From Formosa agariphila KMM 3901 (GTDB taxonomy: Bacteria > Bacteroidota > Bacteroidia > Flavobacteriales > Flavobacteriaceae): a DNA stretch of 64,000 nt. The number at the start of each line of letters is the position of its first letter. The stretch's first letter is position 1. Position numbers and translations under genes: made by a program. The notes beneath the pieces are model-generated. The model searched no databases. It was not told where the DNA came from and saw only the letters and a program-made list of their open reading frames with translations. The stretch covers positions 1,213,351 to 1,277,350 of the forward strand of contig NZ_HG315671.1 in the NCBI RefSeq assembly GCF_000723205.1, given 5' to 3'. Below are positions 10,001 through 17,686 of this stretch, piece by piece.

Positions 10001-10344
10001 CTTTCTTAGGTAATACTTGGACTGTAGATAACCAAAATGCAGATTTACCTGCAAGTTATTACAACGGAGCTAGAAAATCTTGGAATTACGATTTAAACGA
10101 TATGAATGTTATCAAAGCAGCTTACATGCGTGCTAAAGTACTTTCTGTAGGATATACACTTCCTCAAACTATTTTAGAAAGAATAGGTGTAGATAGAATT
10201 CGTGTGTCTTTAACAGGAAACGATTTGTTTGTAATTTCTAATGTAAAAGATGGTTTAGATCCTGAAGCAGGTATAGATACAAGACAAGGTAGTCAAACAC
10301 CATTTGTATCGACTATGATTCTTGGTTTAGAACTTACTTTTTAA
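7084..10344 (+). CDS. susC: SusC-like TonB-dependent outer-membrane transporter 2
   Basis: 1086 residues. Same order as SusC1: signal peptide (to about residue 32), regulatory-like domain (50-115), TonB box DEVIVVGFGT at 129-138, plug (PLILLDGLEI, ILVTTKKGKKG) and 22-strand type barrel with terminal phenylalanine. No STN domain. The leader and the first 40 codons are close to identical to susC1 at DNA level, then similarity falls to that of family members, with shared barrel motifs such as APKTNSGTFETTGYE. Partner of the SusD encoded just downstream. The likely substrate is an oligomer of the same polysaccharide with a different size or decoration. Confidence 0.95.
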   Translation: MYKNYKFNKSSLKPALCMALMLSLSYSGVSAATDPYKVVSETNINQQDLTITGTVTSNEDGMPAAGVNVILKGATGVGTVTDFDGNYTLEVPSASSVLIFSYVGFATQEVSVAGRTNINVALDTDISALDEVIVVGFGTQKKATLTGSVTQVSGDDVVKGKGTSSAALALQGEVPGLVVTRTSSRPGNEGTDLKIRGDISVNNISPLILLDGLEIPEWQLATINPNDIESYSVIKDGSAAIFGTKAAGGVILVTTKKGKKGSNLKVSYKGETQLNFVRDYPLSSMEEWAQLWITAGDNDGIDFVDGDGNQQTAASNYRFFTRDELVSIVDGTLPMAPESYFWLGKDHYFSNETTMFDEMYGTTLSERHDISISGGSEKATYRTSVGYANERSPISYVYDGQKRYNFRTNVTYDVSDMISTDFIVSYDNRTTDVPTQGIGGGVQDASWFPLFNPAGQYYDNFGGNNSLAYLDEGGRTKNNDEIFRLGGKINFDFDKYVKGLSFYYQGNFSSKNNHKTTRKSTVTMYDWEGNTTFTPTTLLNSSVNEESQKQIFQNHVFQLNYNRTFGGHTLGAMVGYTAEETQTNNYDLFRSNMASDDLDDINTGDVTTQTNAGGSNAVGLVSYLGKLNYNFKGIYLLEVLGRRDGSSRLDPDFRWKNFYGASAGINFSEMAFMEDSAFSLLKLRASYGETGSVTGIGAYDYYSSIGYGSTIFGNSPELYNTAYISGLTSTDRSWERVSTTNFAVDFGVLNNRLTGTAEYFIRKNDDMLVSITYPQVLGAGAPKTNSGTFETTGYELSVNWRDQIGDFSYNVGLSFWDNESEVTRMEGAQNISKGVNSVLEGKPLNAIYAYKTDGIMSTEDEVLNYYNELGFIDAADQTNMKAGTLLPNYRSADRLVPGTVKRVDVSGDGIINEDDLVYVGDTNPHKSFGINLGFAYKGFDFSAFFQGVADVNIVRTGSLAYPFAQWWTNQNASFLGNTWTVDNQNADLPASYYNGARKSWNYDLNDMNVIKAAYMRAKVLSVGYTLPQTILERIGVDRIRVSLTGNDLFVISNVKDGLDPEAGIDTRQGSQTPFVSTMILGLELTF

Positions 10345-10368
10345 TTGATAATTTTTAATTTAATGAAT

Positions 10369-12270
10369 ATGAAAAATATAAATTTTAATATAAAACGAAT
10401 AGGGTTAACTGCTGTGATTTCCGCATTTATGTTGACTGGTTGTTCGGACTACCTAGACCAAGAACCTCAAGATTCTGTAACGGAAGCTGTTTATTTTAAA
10501 ACTCCAGAACAGTTCGAAGCAGCAGCAAATTTTTTCTATAGAGCTACTTTTGGTTATGTAGCTGGTAGTGATGGTGGGGACGAATCTTCAGATTTATCTG
10601 GTAACATTACAGAACAGCCAACATATGTAAGTGGTAATAAGCCTGTGCCAACATCAGATGGTATCTGGAGTAGTAACTACAATCAATTAAGAGAAGCTAA
10701 TCAATTAATTGAAAAAGCAGCTGAATATGAAGGAGATCAGTCAGATATAGAAACTTTTGTTGCTACAGCACACTTTTTTAGAGCATGGAATCATTATAAA
10801 CTATTATTGCGTTTTGGAGGTGTGCCTATTGTAACACGTTCGTTAGATGTAAGTTCTGAGGAATTATACGGACCTAGAAATAGCCGTTACGAAGTTATCT
10901 ATCAAATTTTAAGCGACTTAGATGTTGCTATAGATGGATTACCATCAGAAAACAGTATAGGTGATACAGAAAAAGGTAAGTTGTCTTCTGAAGCTGCAAA
11001 ATCTTTAAAAGCGCGTATATCATTATATGCAGCTACGTATGAAAAATACGTGGGTACAGCTACAGATGGAGATGGTACTACCGTTGGTGCAGGATCAGCA
11101 AAACCAGCTGATTATCCTAGTGTTCAAGAACTTTTTGAAGATGCAAAGCAAAATGCATCAGAAGTTATGAATAGTGGAGCTTATGAGTTATGGGATCACC
11201 GTGCAGAGCTTGGAGACAGAAACTTATATTACTTATTTACTTTAGAAGATGGTTCTAATCCAGCAGGTTTAACTAAAGCAGATAATAGGGAGTTTATTAT
11301 CTATACTGTATACGATTATACTTTAAGACAAATTCGTCAAAACATTTCTCACTCAAAACCATATACTCCTTCTAGAAAATTAATGGATATGTATTTATGT
11401 GAAGACGGTTTACCTGTACAATACTCATCAGTTTTTGAAGGTTATGATAAAATGAATTCAGAATTTCAGAATCGTGATAATCGTTTAACAAGTTTTGTAT
11501 ACGAACCAATAGTGCAATATTGGGGCCATGGTGCTAATGTTGATGGTGGTGGAGCACAATATGGTGTAGATTTCGAAGATGCTGGTACGGGATTCGATTA
11601 TAGATATGTACCTCAATTATTAAACCCATCTGGAGGACGTGGAGTTGGATATCAAGGTGTAAAATTTGTAACAGAACACAAATTAAGAGAAACGAGAGAA
11701 GAATCTTTTAACTTCCCTTATTTACGTTATGCGGAAGTATTGTTAACCTATGCGGAAGCAACTGTAGAATTAGGTGGCGGTGCTATCTCTGATGCAGATT
11801 TAGACATTTCAATCAATAAAATTAGAGAGCGTTCTAATGTTGCGCCTTTAACAAATGCATTAATTTCACCATATTCAGACTTAACAATGTTAGGAGAAAT
11901 TAGAAGAGAGCGTGCTATTGAATTATTTGGAGAGAGTCAACGTTTCGATGACTTAAAACGTTGGGGAATTGCAGAAGGAGAGTTAAATCATGACTTAACT
12001 TTAAATTATGTAGATGGTACAGAGTTTGAAACGGCTTTAAATCCTAAAAACCCAACTGATTTAATTTACAATCCATCTGGATTCTCATACGGTACAACAA
12101 GTAGCGAGAAATCTATATCTACATACTCAGGTATAGCAAATGTTAAGCCTGGAGCTTTAATCTTCGATATTAAAGGAAATAGAAATTTCTCTATAAAAAA
12201 TTATGTTGATCCTATTCCTTCAGATCAAATCAGATTAAACCCAGAGTTATTACAAAACCCATTATGGTAA
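10369..12270 (+). CDS. susD: SusD-like glycan-binding lipoprotein 2
   Basis: Start placed at 10369 (MKNINFNIKRIGLTAVISAF, then lipobox LTGC); 10363 is equally possible, and a TTG at 10345 would abut the susC2 stop. RagB/SusD hallmarks are the SDYLDQEPQDSVTEAVYF opening, AHFFRAWNHYKLLLRFGGVP in the TPR part, and IRRERAIELFGE with FDDLKRWG near the end. At about 634 residues it is longer than SusD1, with an insertion rich in glycine (WGHGANVDGGGAQYG) at about 385-420 that could shape the glycan-binding face. Surface lipoprotein acting with SusC2. Confidence 0.95.
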   Translation: MKNINFNIKRIGLTAVISAFMLTGCSDYLDQEPQDSVTEAVYFKTPEQFEAAANFFYRATFGYVAGSDGGDESSDLSGNITEQPTYVSGNKPVPTSDGIWSSNYNQLREANQLIEKAAEYEGDQSDIETFVATAHFFRAWNHYKLLLRFGGVPIVTRSLDVSSEELYGPRNSRYEVIYQILSDLDVAIDGLPSENSIGDTEKGKLSSEAAKSLKARISLYAATYEKYVGTATDGDGTTVGAGSAKPADYPSVQELFEDAKQNASEVMNSGAYELWDHRAELGDRNLYYLFTLEDGSNPAGLTKADNREFIIYTVYDYTLRQIRQNISHSKPYTPSRKLMDMYLCEDGLPVQYSSVFEGYDKMNSEFQNRDNRLTSFVYEPIVQYWGHGANVDGGGAQYGVDFEDAGTGFDYRYVPQLLNPSGGRGVGYQGVKFVTEHKLRETREESFNFPYLRYAEVLLTYAEATVELGGGAISDADLDISINKIRERSNVAPLTNALISPYSDLTMLGEIRRERAIELFGESQRFDDLKRWGIAEGELNHDLTLNYVDGTEFETALNPKNPTDLIYNPSGFSYGTTSSEKSISTYSGIANVKPGALIFDIKGNRNFSIKNYVDPIPSDQIRLNPELLQNPLW

Positions 12271-12313
12271 TAAACAAAATATACTAATTTATATTAGTAA
12301 TTTATGTTTGCTT

Positions 12314-12350
12314 AAAAGCAGTTGTGAGATATCACAACTGCTTTTTTTTT
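12314..12350 (+). terminator. Terminator of susC2-susD2
   Basis: Perfect stem agcagttgtga / tcacaactgct with GATA loop, followed by ten T. Strong intrinsic terminator. Confidence 0.92.
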
Positions 12351-12596
12351 GTTTATACTATGCATAGTTCTGCGAACTAATTTTACTTCAAATTTAAATA
12401 TAACTGTGTAGGCTCATTTAAATCATAGCAATAAAAAAGAGCTATAATATCTACATTAAAAAACGCTATAGTTTTAAACATAATAGAAAAAAGCCTATAG
12501 TAAAAGTTGAAAATAATTCTGAAAAATATTTTTATTCAGAATTAGATTTTTTTCTTAAAACTCTAGCTATTACTAAGAAAAACAGTGAAAATGGAT
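12351..12596. other. Intergenic, nothing recognised
   Basis: AT-rich spacer between the susD2 terminator and the operator of the next operon. Confidence 0.5.
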
Positions 12597-12657
12597 TATG
12601 TGTTATAGTAATTGGACGATAATTTATTCAATATTTAGCCTATAAGATTTAGATTGC
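12597..12657 (+). promoter_or_regulatory. Regulon promoter of the 12.8-28.7 kb operon
   Basis: Half-sites TATGTGTTA (12597-12605) and GATAATTTA (12618-12626), 21 bp apart; -7 box TAGATTGC at 12650-12657 after 23 bp. The first half-site and the box are the weakest of the seven, but the geometry is exact. Expected start of transcription near 12662. Confidence 0.68.
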
Positions 12658-12727
12658 AATCGTTATTGTTTTTTGTGTCTTGAAGAAAGTAGTTGATTTT
12701 TTAAGACAAGTTAGAATTGGTTTTAAA

Positions 12728-12770
12728 ATTCATCCAAGGCGAGTCATTATCAATTTGGATGAGTTTTTTT
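12728..12770 (+). terminator. Terminator-like hairpin inside the leader (possible attenuator)
   Basis: Stem attcatccaa (12728-12737) with ttggatgagt (12754-12763), one G-U pair, followed by seven T. It lies between the predicted promoter and the first gene at 12818, so it would stop transcripts before the ten-gene operon unless bypassed. The spacing fits transcriptional attenuation; no aptamer or leader peptide was recognised. Confidence 0.5.
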
Positions 12771-12817
12771 AATAAATCAAATTCCAACATCAATAAACTT
12801 ACTGCTAAATGTAAACG

Positions 12818-13924
12818 ATGAAATGTATTAAAACATATATATTATTCTTGCTTATCGTGTTTTGCAACACCGAATTGTTTGCACAAAATACAATGGGTTT
12901 TAATCTAGGAAAGGCTCCTGTTAATGGCGGTCTCGAAATGGAAGATTATTGGGTTTGGGGTAGTTCTGTAATTAAAGGCGACGATGGGATGTATCATATG
13001 TATGCTTCACGCTGGCCAAAATTTTTACCCTTTCACCCTGGATGGATGATTGCATCAGAAATTGTTCATGCAACCTCTAAAACTCCAGAAGGTCCTTATA
13101 AATTTCAAGATATCGCACTTAAAGCTCGAGGAACTCAATATTGGGATGGACGCTCTACTCATAATCCTAAAATAGTAAAATACAACGACACCTATATTTT
13201 ATATTACATGGGATCTACACACCCATTTGAAGCGGTTACTCCAGACAATGTAAATCAATTCGATTTAAAAAGTAAATGGTGTATCGCTGCACGATGGGGA
13301 AAACGTATTGGAGTCGCAACTTCTAAAAGTCCAAACGGACCATGGACACGTTTAGATACCCCTATTTTAGATGTAAAACCAAATTCATTTTATAGTTTTT
13401 TAACGTCTAATCCGTCACCTTTAATTAAAGACGATGGATCGGTAGTATTACTATTTAAGGGACGCGATTATAAGGCCGATGGTATTTCTAATGCCGATAT
13501 GAGTATAGGTGTGGCTACTGCGCCGTCTTACAAAGGGCCTTACACTGTTAAGGGAGATAAACCTTTATTTTCTCTAGAGCACTTTGGTGAGATTGAAGAT
13601 CCTCATGTTTGGAGTGATAATACTGGATTTCATATGATTGCTAAAGATCAACGCGGAGCTATAACAGGAGAAGCTGGCGACGGACTTTTAGCACATTCAA
13701 AAGATGGAATACATTGGACAGTCGATAAAAACCCGAAAGCATATACTAAAACAGTCACTTGGGATAATGGTAAAATTATTACTCAAGGACAGTTAGAACG
13801 TCCGTTTGTATTTGTAGAAGATGGGAAACCAACACATATATTTTTCGCGACTATGGATGGTCCTGGCGGATTTGGAAATGGAACAAAAACTTGGAATATG
13901 GTCATTCCTTTAAACGATAATTAA
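12818..13924 (+). CDS. Five-bladed beta-propeller glycoside hydrolase (GH43/GH117-like clan)
   Basis: 368 residues with a Sec signal peptide (cleavage after ELFA, residue 22). The repeated blades are visible as alternating motifs such as DDGMYHMYASRW, NPKIVKYNDTYILYYMG, GVATSKSPNGPW, VATAPSYKGPY and EDPHVW, the usual pattern of the GH32/43/62/68/117 propeller folds. Acidic residues in DYWVWGSS, the THNP region and EDPHVW are candidates for the catalytic set, but I cannot assign a family number. Probably a periplasmic exo-acting glycosidase. First gene of the operon; followed 49 nt later by a sugar porter. Confidence 0.7.
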   Translation: MKCIKTYILFLLIVFCNTELFAQNTMGFNLGKAPVNGGLEMEDYWVWGSSVIKGDDGMYHMYASRWPKFLPFHPGWMIASEIVHATSKTPEGPYKFQDIALKARGTQYWDGRSTHNPKIVKYNDTYILYYMGSTHPFEAVTPDNVNQFDLKSKWCIAARWGKRIGVATSKSPNGPWTRLDTPILDVKPNSFYSFLTSNPSPLIKDDGSVVLLFKGRDYKADGISNADMSIGVATAPSYKGPYTVKGDKPLFSLEHFGEIEDPHVWSDNTGFHMIAKDQRGAITGEAGDGLLAHSKDGIHWTVDKNPKAYTKTVTWDNGKIITQGQLERPFVFVEDGKPTHIFFATMDGPGGFGNGTKTWNMVIPLNDN

Positions 13925-13973
13925 TTTTAAACACTAATAAAAAGGCAAATTGCCTAGCCTAATACCTAAAAAT

Positions 13974-15293
13974 ATGAACAAAAAAATAATGTTATGGTCT
14001 ATTACCGCAGCACTTGCCGGATTCTTATTCGGATTTGATGTGGTTGTTATATCTGGTGCCGATAAAAAATTACAAGCCTTATGGGGCTCGTCTGAAGCTT
14101 TTCATGGTGCTGTAGTTATGGGTATGGCACTTTGGGGAACCGTTGTCGGTGCTATATTTGGAGGTCTTCCAACAAATAAATACGGACGAAAAAATACATT
14201 AATTGTTATTGGAATTTTGTTTGCTGTTTCGGCCATAGGTTCGGCGTTATCTAATGATCCCTATGTGTTTGCTTTTGCACGCTTTATTGGAGGTTTAGGA
14301 GTAGGAGCATCTACCATTGCAGCACCTGCATATATTTCTGAAATTGCACCTGCTAAAGATCGTGGTCGTTTGGTGGCGATGTACCAGTTCAATATTGTTT
14401 TTGGTATTATGATAGCGTATTTATCAAATTACCTATTAAGTGATATTGGTGAGAATGCATGGCGATGGATGTTAGGAGTAGAAGCTATTCCTGCAGTTTT
14501 ATATATTTTATTCGCTTTAAAATTACCGAAAAGTCCACGTTGGTTATTATCACAATCAAGAGAAGCAGAGGCAAGAGACGTATTAAAAACAATAGATCCA
14601 GATTCAGATATAGATGCTCAGGTTCGTGAGTTTAACTCGCATTCAGAAAATAGTGATAAGTCGGAAACGATATTCATAAAAAAATACAGATTCCCGTTAA
14701 TGCTGGCGTTTTTTATCGCATTTTTCAACCAGTTTTCAGGAATTAATGCGGTGTTATATTATGCGCCTCGAATTTTTGAAGCAGCAGGATTAGGAGAAAG
14801 TTCGGCATTATTAAATAGTATCGGATTAGGTGTAACCAATCTTGTATTTACATTACTAGGCGTGTTCTTAATTGATAAATTAGGAAGAAAAACGTTAATG
14901 TATATTGGTTCTTTAGGCTATATAGTTTCACTTGGTCTATTAGCGGCAGCATTCTTATTAGAATGGTCGGGTATGGCTGTTCCTTTTTTCTTATTTCTAT
15001 TTATTGCAGCTCACGCTGTTGGGCAAGGTGCAGTAATATGGGTGTTTATTTCAGAAATTTTCCCTAACCACTTACGTGCTTCTGGTCAAGCTTTCGGAAG
15101 CTCTGTACACTGGATTTTAGCTGCGCTTATTCCATCATTATTTCCATTCTTATTAAAATTAGTAGGTGGTGGAGCTGTTTTTCTAGTGTTCGCTGTAATG
15201 ATGATATTCCAATTGTTATTTGTAGCGTTCATGATGCCAGAAACTAAAGGAAAAACTTTAGAGGAGTTAGAAGATATCATGCTTAAAAAATAA
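13974..15293 (+). CDS. MFS sugar porter family transporter
   Basis: Start set at ATG 13974 (MNKKIMLWSITAALAGFLFG); a TTG at 13950 would add eight residues without support. 439 residues with about twelve hydrophobic segments. Sugar porter signatures are NKYGRKN in the 2-3 loop, PKSPRWLL after helix 6, DKLGRKT in the 8-9 loop, and PETKGKTLEELE at the C-terminus. It would carry a monosaccharide or small oligomer freed in the periplasm across the inner membrane, most likely by proton symport. Substrate unknown; hexose, fucose, xylose or uronate are all possible given the neighbours. Confidence 0.92.
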   Translation: MNKKIMLWSITAALAGFLFGFDVVVISGADKKLQALWGSSEAFHGAVVMGMALWGTVVGAIFGGLPTNKYGRKNTLIVIGILFAVSAIGSALSNDPYVFAFARFIGGLGVGASTIAAPAYISEIAPAKDRGRLVAMYQFNIVFGIMIAYLSNYLLSDIGENAWRWMLGVEAIPAVLYILFALKLPKSPRWLLSQSREAEARDVLKTIDPDSDIDAQVREFNSHSENSDKSETIFIKKYRFPLMLAFFIAFFNQFSGINAVLYYAPRIFEAAGLGESSALLNSIGLGVTNLVFTLLGVFLIDKLGRKTLMYIGSLGYIVSLGLLAAAFLLEWSGMAVPFFLFLFIAAHAVGQGAVIWVFISEIFPNHLRASGQAFGSSVHWILAALIPSLFPFLLKLVGGGAVFLVFAVMMIFQLLFVAFMMPETKGKTLEELEDIMLKK

Positions 15294-15311
15294 GATAAAA
15301 TATATCGTACA

Positions 15312-16130
15312 ATGAGTAAAAAGCTAGTTTACATAATCCTATTGTTTCTGTCCTGCAATGTATTTGCATCGCAAATCGATACGCTTATGGTTTTTAGTCA
15401 GTCTATGAATAAGACTATCAAAAATGTAGTGATTACACCAGATAATTATTCTAAAAACGGCGGAGCTTATAATGTCGTGTATTTATTACATGGCGCAGGT
15501 GGAGATCATAAAGCATGGTTAGGTAAAGCACCAGCTATTAAAACATATGCCGATACATATAATGTTATTATTGTATGTCCAGATGTCGAGAAAACCAGTT
15601 GGTATTTTGATAGTCCTGTAGATTCTAAAATGAATTACGAAACCTATGTTTCAAAAGAATTAGTTTCAAAAATAGATGCCACTTATAATACAGCAGCGTC
15701 TAAAGAAAGTAGAGCGATTTCAGGTTATAGTATGGGCGGACATGGGGCTTTGTATTTAGCTTTTAAACATCAAGATGTTTGGGGAGCAACAGCGAGTATG
15801 AGTGGTGGTGTAGATTTAAGACCGTTTCCTAATAATTGGGATATTTCTAAACGTTTAGGAACTTATGCAGAGTATCCAGAACATTGGGAAAATAATTCTG
15901 TAATTAACCTGACACACTTATTAACAGCTAAAGACCTTAAAATACTATTTGATTGTGGCGTAGATGATTTTTTTTATGATGCCAATGTAAGACTTCATAA
16001 AAAATTATTAGAGCGTAATATTCCTCATGATTATATAGAACGTCCCGGCGGTCATACCAATGCGTATTGGAGTAATTCTATAAAATATCAATTGGTGTTT
16101 TTTAACGATTTTTTTAAATCAGCAAAATAA
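15312..16130 (+). CDS. Secreted alpha/beta-hydrolase esterase (esterase D / feruloyl-esterase type)
   Basis: 272 residues, signal peptide ending at VFAS near residue 20. Esterase (PF00756-like) features: VVYLLHGAGGDHKAWLGKA with the oxyanion segment, the nucleophile elbow GYSMGGHGAL (Ser near 141), DCGVDDFF providing the acid, and PGGHTNAYW with the catalytic His. It probably removes acetyl or other acyl groups from the glycan in the periplasm so that glycosidases can act. Eighteen nt after the porter and 6 nt before a sulfatase. Confidence 0.85.
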   Translation: MSKKLVYIILLFLSCNVFASQIDTLMVFSQSMNKTIKNVVITPDNYSKNGGAYNVVYLLHGAGGDHKAWLGKAPAIKTYADTYNVIIVCPDVEKTSWYFDSPVDSKMNYETYVSKELVSKIDATYNTAASKESRAISGYSMGGHGALYLAFKHQDVWGATASMSGGVDLRPFPNNWDISKRLGTYAEYPEHWENNSVINLTHLLTAKDLKILFDCGVDDFFYDANVRLHKKLLERNIPHDYIERPGGHTNAYWSNSIKYQLVFFNDFFKSAK

Positions 16131-16136
16131 AAATAA

Positions 16137-17633
16137 ATGAAAAGAAGAATTTTAATCTTATTAACATTAGTATTATGTAGTGTTTTAGGAGGATGTAAAG
16201 CTAGAAAAATTCAAGGTGTTGAAAAAAGCGAGTCTTCTGCAGCAGTTAGCACATTAGGGCAACCTAACATTGTAGTATTACTGTGCGACGATTTAGGGTA
16301 TGGCGATTTGGCGGCTTTCGGGCATCCTGTAATTGAAACGCATAACCTGGACAAATTAGCTGAAACAGGAATTAAACTTACAGATTTCTATGCAACGGCA
16401 CCGGTGTGTTCATCTTCGCGCGCAGGCTTGTTAACAGGTAGAAGTCCTAATAGAGCCGGTATTTATGATTTTATTCCGGGCTATAAAAAAAGTGCAGATA
16501 ATAGAGATTTGGTACACTTACGTGCCGAAGAAGTGACTATTCCTCAAGTATTAAAATCTGTAGGTTACGAAACCTGTTTAGTGGGGAAATGGCATTGTTC
16601 GTCTCAATTTAATTCAGACGCACAGCCACAACCAAACGATTTTGGTTTCGATTATTGGATGGCAACACACAATAATGCAGCGCCAAGTCATAAAAACCCA
16701 AGAAATTTTGTGAGAAACGGCGAAGAAGTCGGTGAAATAGAAGGTTTTAGTAGTCAAATTATTGTAAGCGAAGCCATGTCTTGGTTAGATAAAAGAGATA
16801 CCAATAAACCATTTTTCTTAGAAGTTGCGTTTCACGAACCTCATGAGCCTATTGCCTCACCAGAAGATTTAGTTCAGAAATACTTACCTAAAGCCAAAAA
16901 TCATGAAGAGGCCGAATTTTTTGCTAATGTAGAAAATGTAGATTTAGCCGTAGGTCGATTATTAGAGTATTTTGAAACTCATAATATCACCAATACTTTA
17001 ATCGTGTTTAGCTCAGATAACGGTCCAGAAACCTTTATGAGATACGAGCGTGCTAAAAAATCTTACGGGAGACCAGGACCTTTAAAAGGTATGAAATTAT
17101 GGACCAACGAAGCTGGGTTTAGAGTTCCAGGTATTGTAAAATGGATAGGAAAAGATACTTTTTCTGGAACAAGCGATGCCGTAGTATCTGCCTTAGATTT
17201 TTTACCAACATTTGCAGAATTAGCAGGCGCAGAATTACCAAACCGAAAATTAGATGGCGAGTCTTTTGTGCCACTTTTAAAATCGGGAAATTTTGAACGC
17301 GAAAAACCTTTAACATGGGCATTTTATGATGCTATTAACGACCGTCGTGTAGCCATGCGTAAAGGCGATTATAAAATTATGGCGCGTATAGAATTAGATG
17401 GCGAAACCTTACCTAATCTTCATAATTTATACGACGGAAATATTGAAGAAATTAAACGCGCTAAACTCACAGATTTCGTGTTGTTTAATTTGAAAAATGA
17501 CATTGCAGAATCTGAAGATATTTCAGCTCAAAAACCAGAGATTTTTAATACGATGAAAACAGAATTTAAATCGGAATATAAAGCGCTGTTAGACGGCAGT
17601 CATGTATGGGTGAGACAAGAAGAAACAAACTAA
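16137..17633 (+). CDS. S1-type sulfatase lipoprotein with CSSSR active-site motif
   Basis: 498 residues with lipobox GGC near residue 20. Sulfatase (PF00884) features are the metal-binding VVLLCDDLGYGD, formylglycine motif PVCSSSRAGLLTGR, GKWH, and FSSDNGPE with metal-binding Asp/Asn. The Cys of C-S-S-S-R should be turned into formylglycine by an anaerobic or aerobic maturase encoded elsewhere; the third motif position is Ser rather than the common Pro or Ala. Hydrolyses sulfate esters on the imported or surface-bound glycan. Position-specificity cannot be read from sequence. Confidence 0.92.
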   Translation: MKRRILILLTLVLCSVLGGCKARKIQGVEKSESSAAVSTLGQPNIVVLLCDDLGYGDLAAFGHPVIETHNLDKLAETGIKLTDFYATAPVCSSSRAGLLTGRSPNRAGIYDFIPGYKKSADNRDLVHLRAEEVTIPQVLKSVGYETCLVGKWHCSSQFNSDAQPQPNDFGFDYWMATHNNAAPSHKNPRNFVRNGEEVGEIEGFSSQIIVSEAMSWLDKRDTNKPFFLEVAFHEPHEPIASPEDLVQKYLPKAKNHEEAEFFANVENVDLAVGRLLEYFETHNITNTLIVFSSDNGPETFMRYERAKKSYGRPGPLKGMKLWTNEAGFRVPGIVKWIGKDTFSGTSDAVVSALDFLPTFAELAGAELPNRKLDGESFVPLLKSGNFEREKPLTWAFYDAINDRRVAMRKGDYKIMARIELDGETLPNLHNLYDGNIEEIKRAKLTDFVLFNLKNDIAESEDISAQKPEIFNTMKTEFKSEYKALLDGSHVWVRQEETN

Positions 17634-17686
17634 ACGTACAATAAATACCAATTACGACTCAAACAAACTATAAATTTCAATAACCA

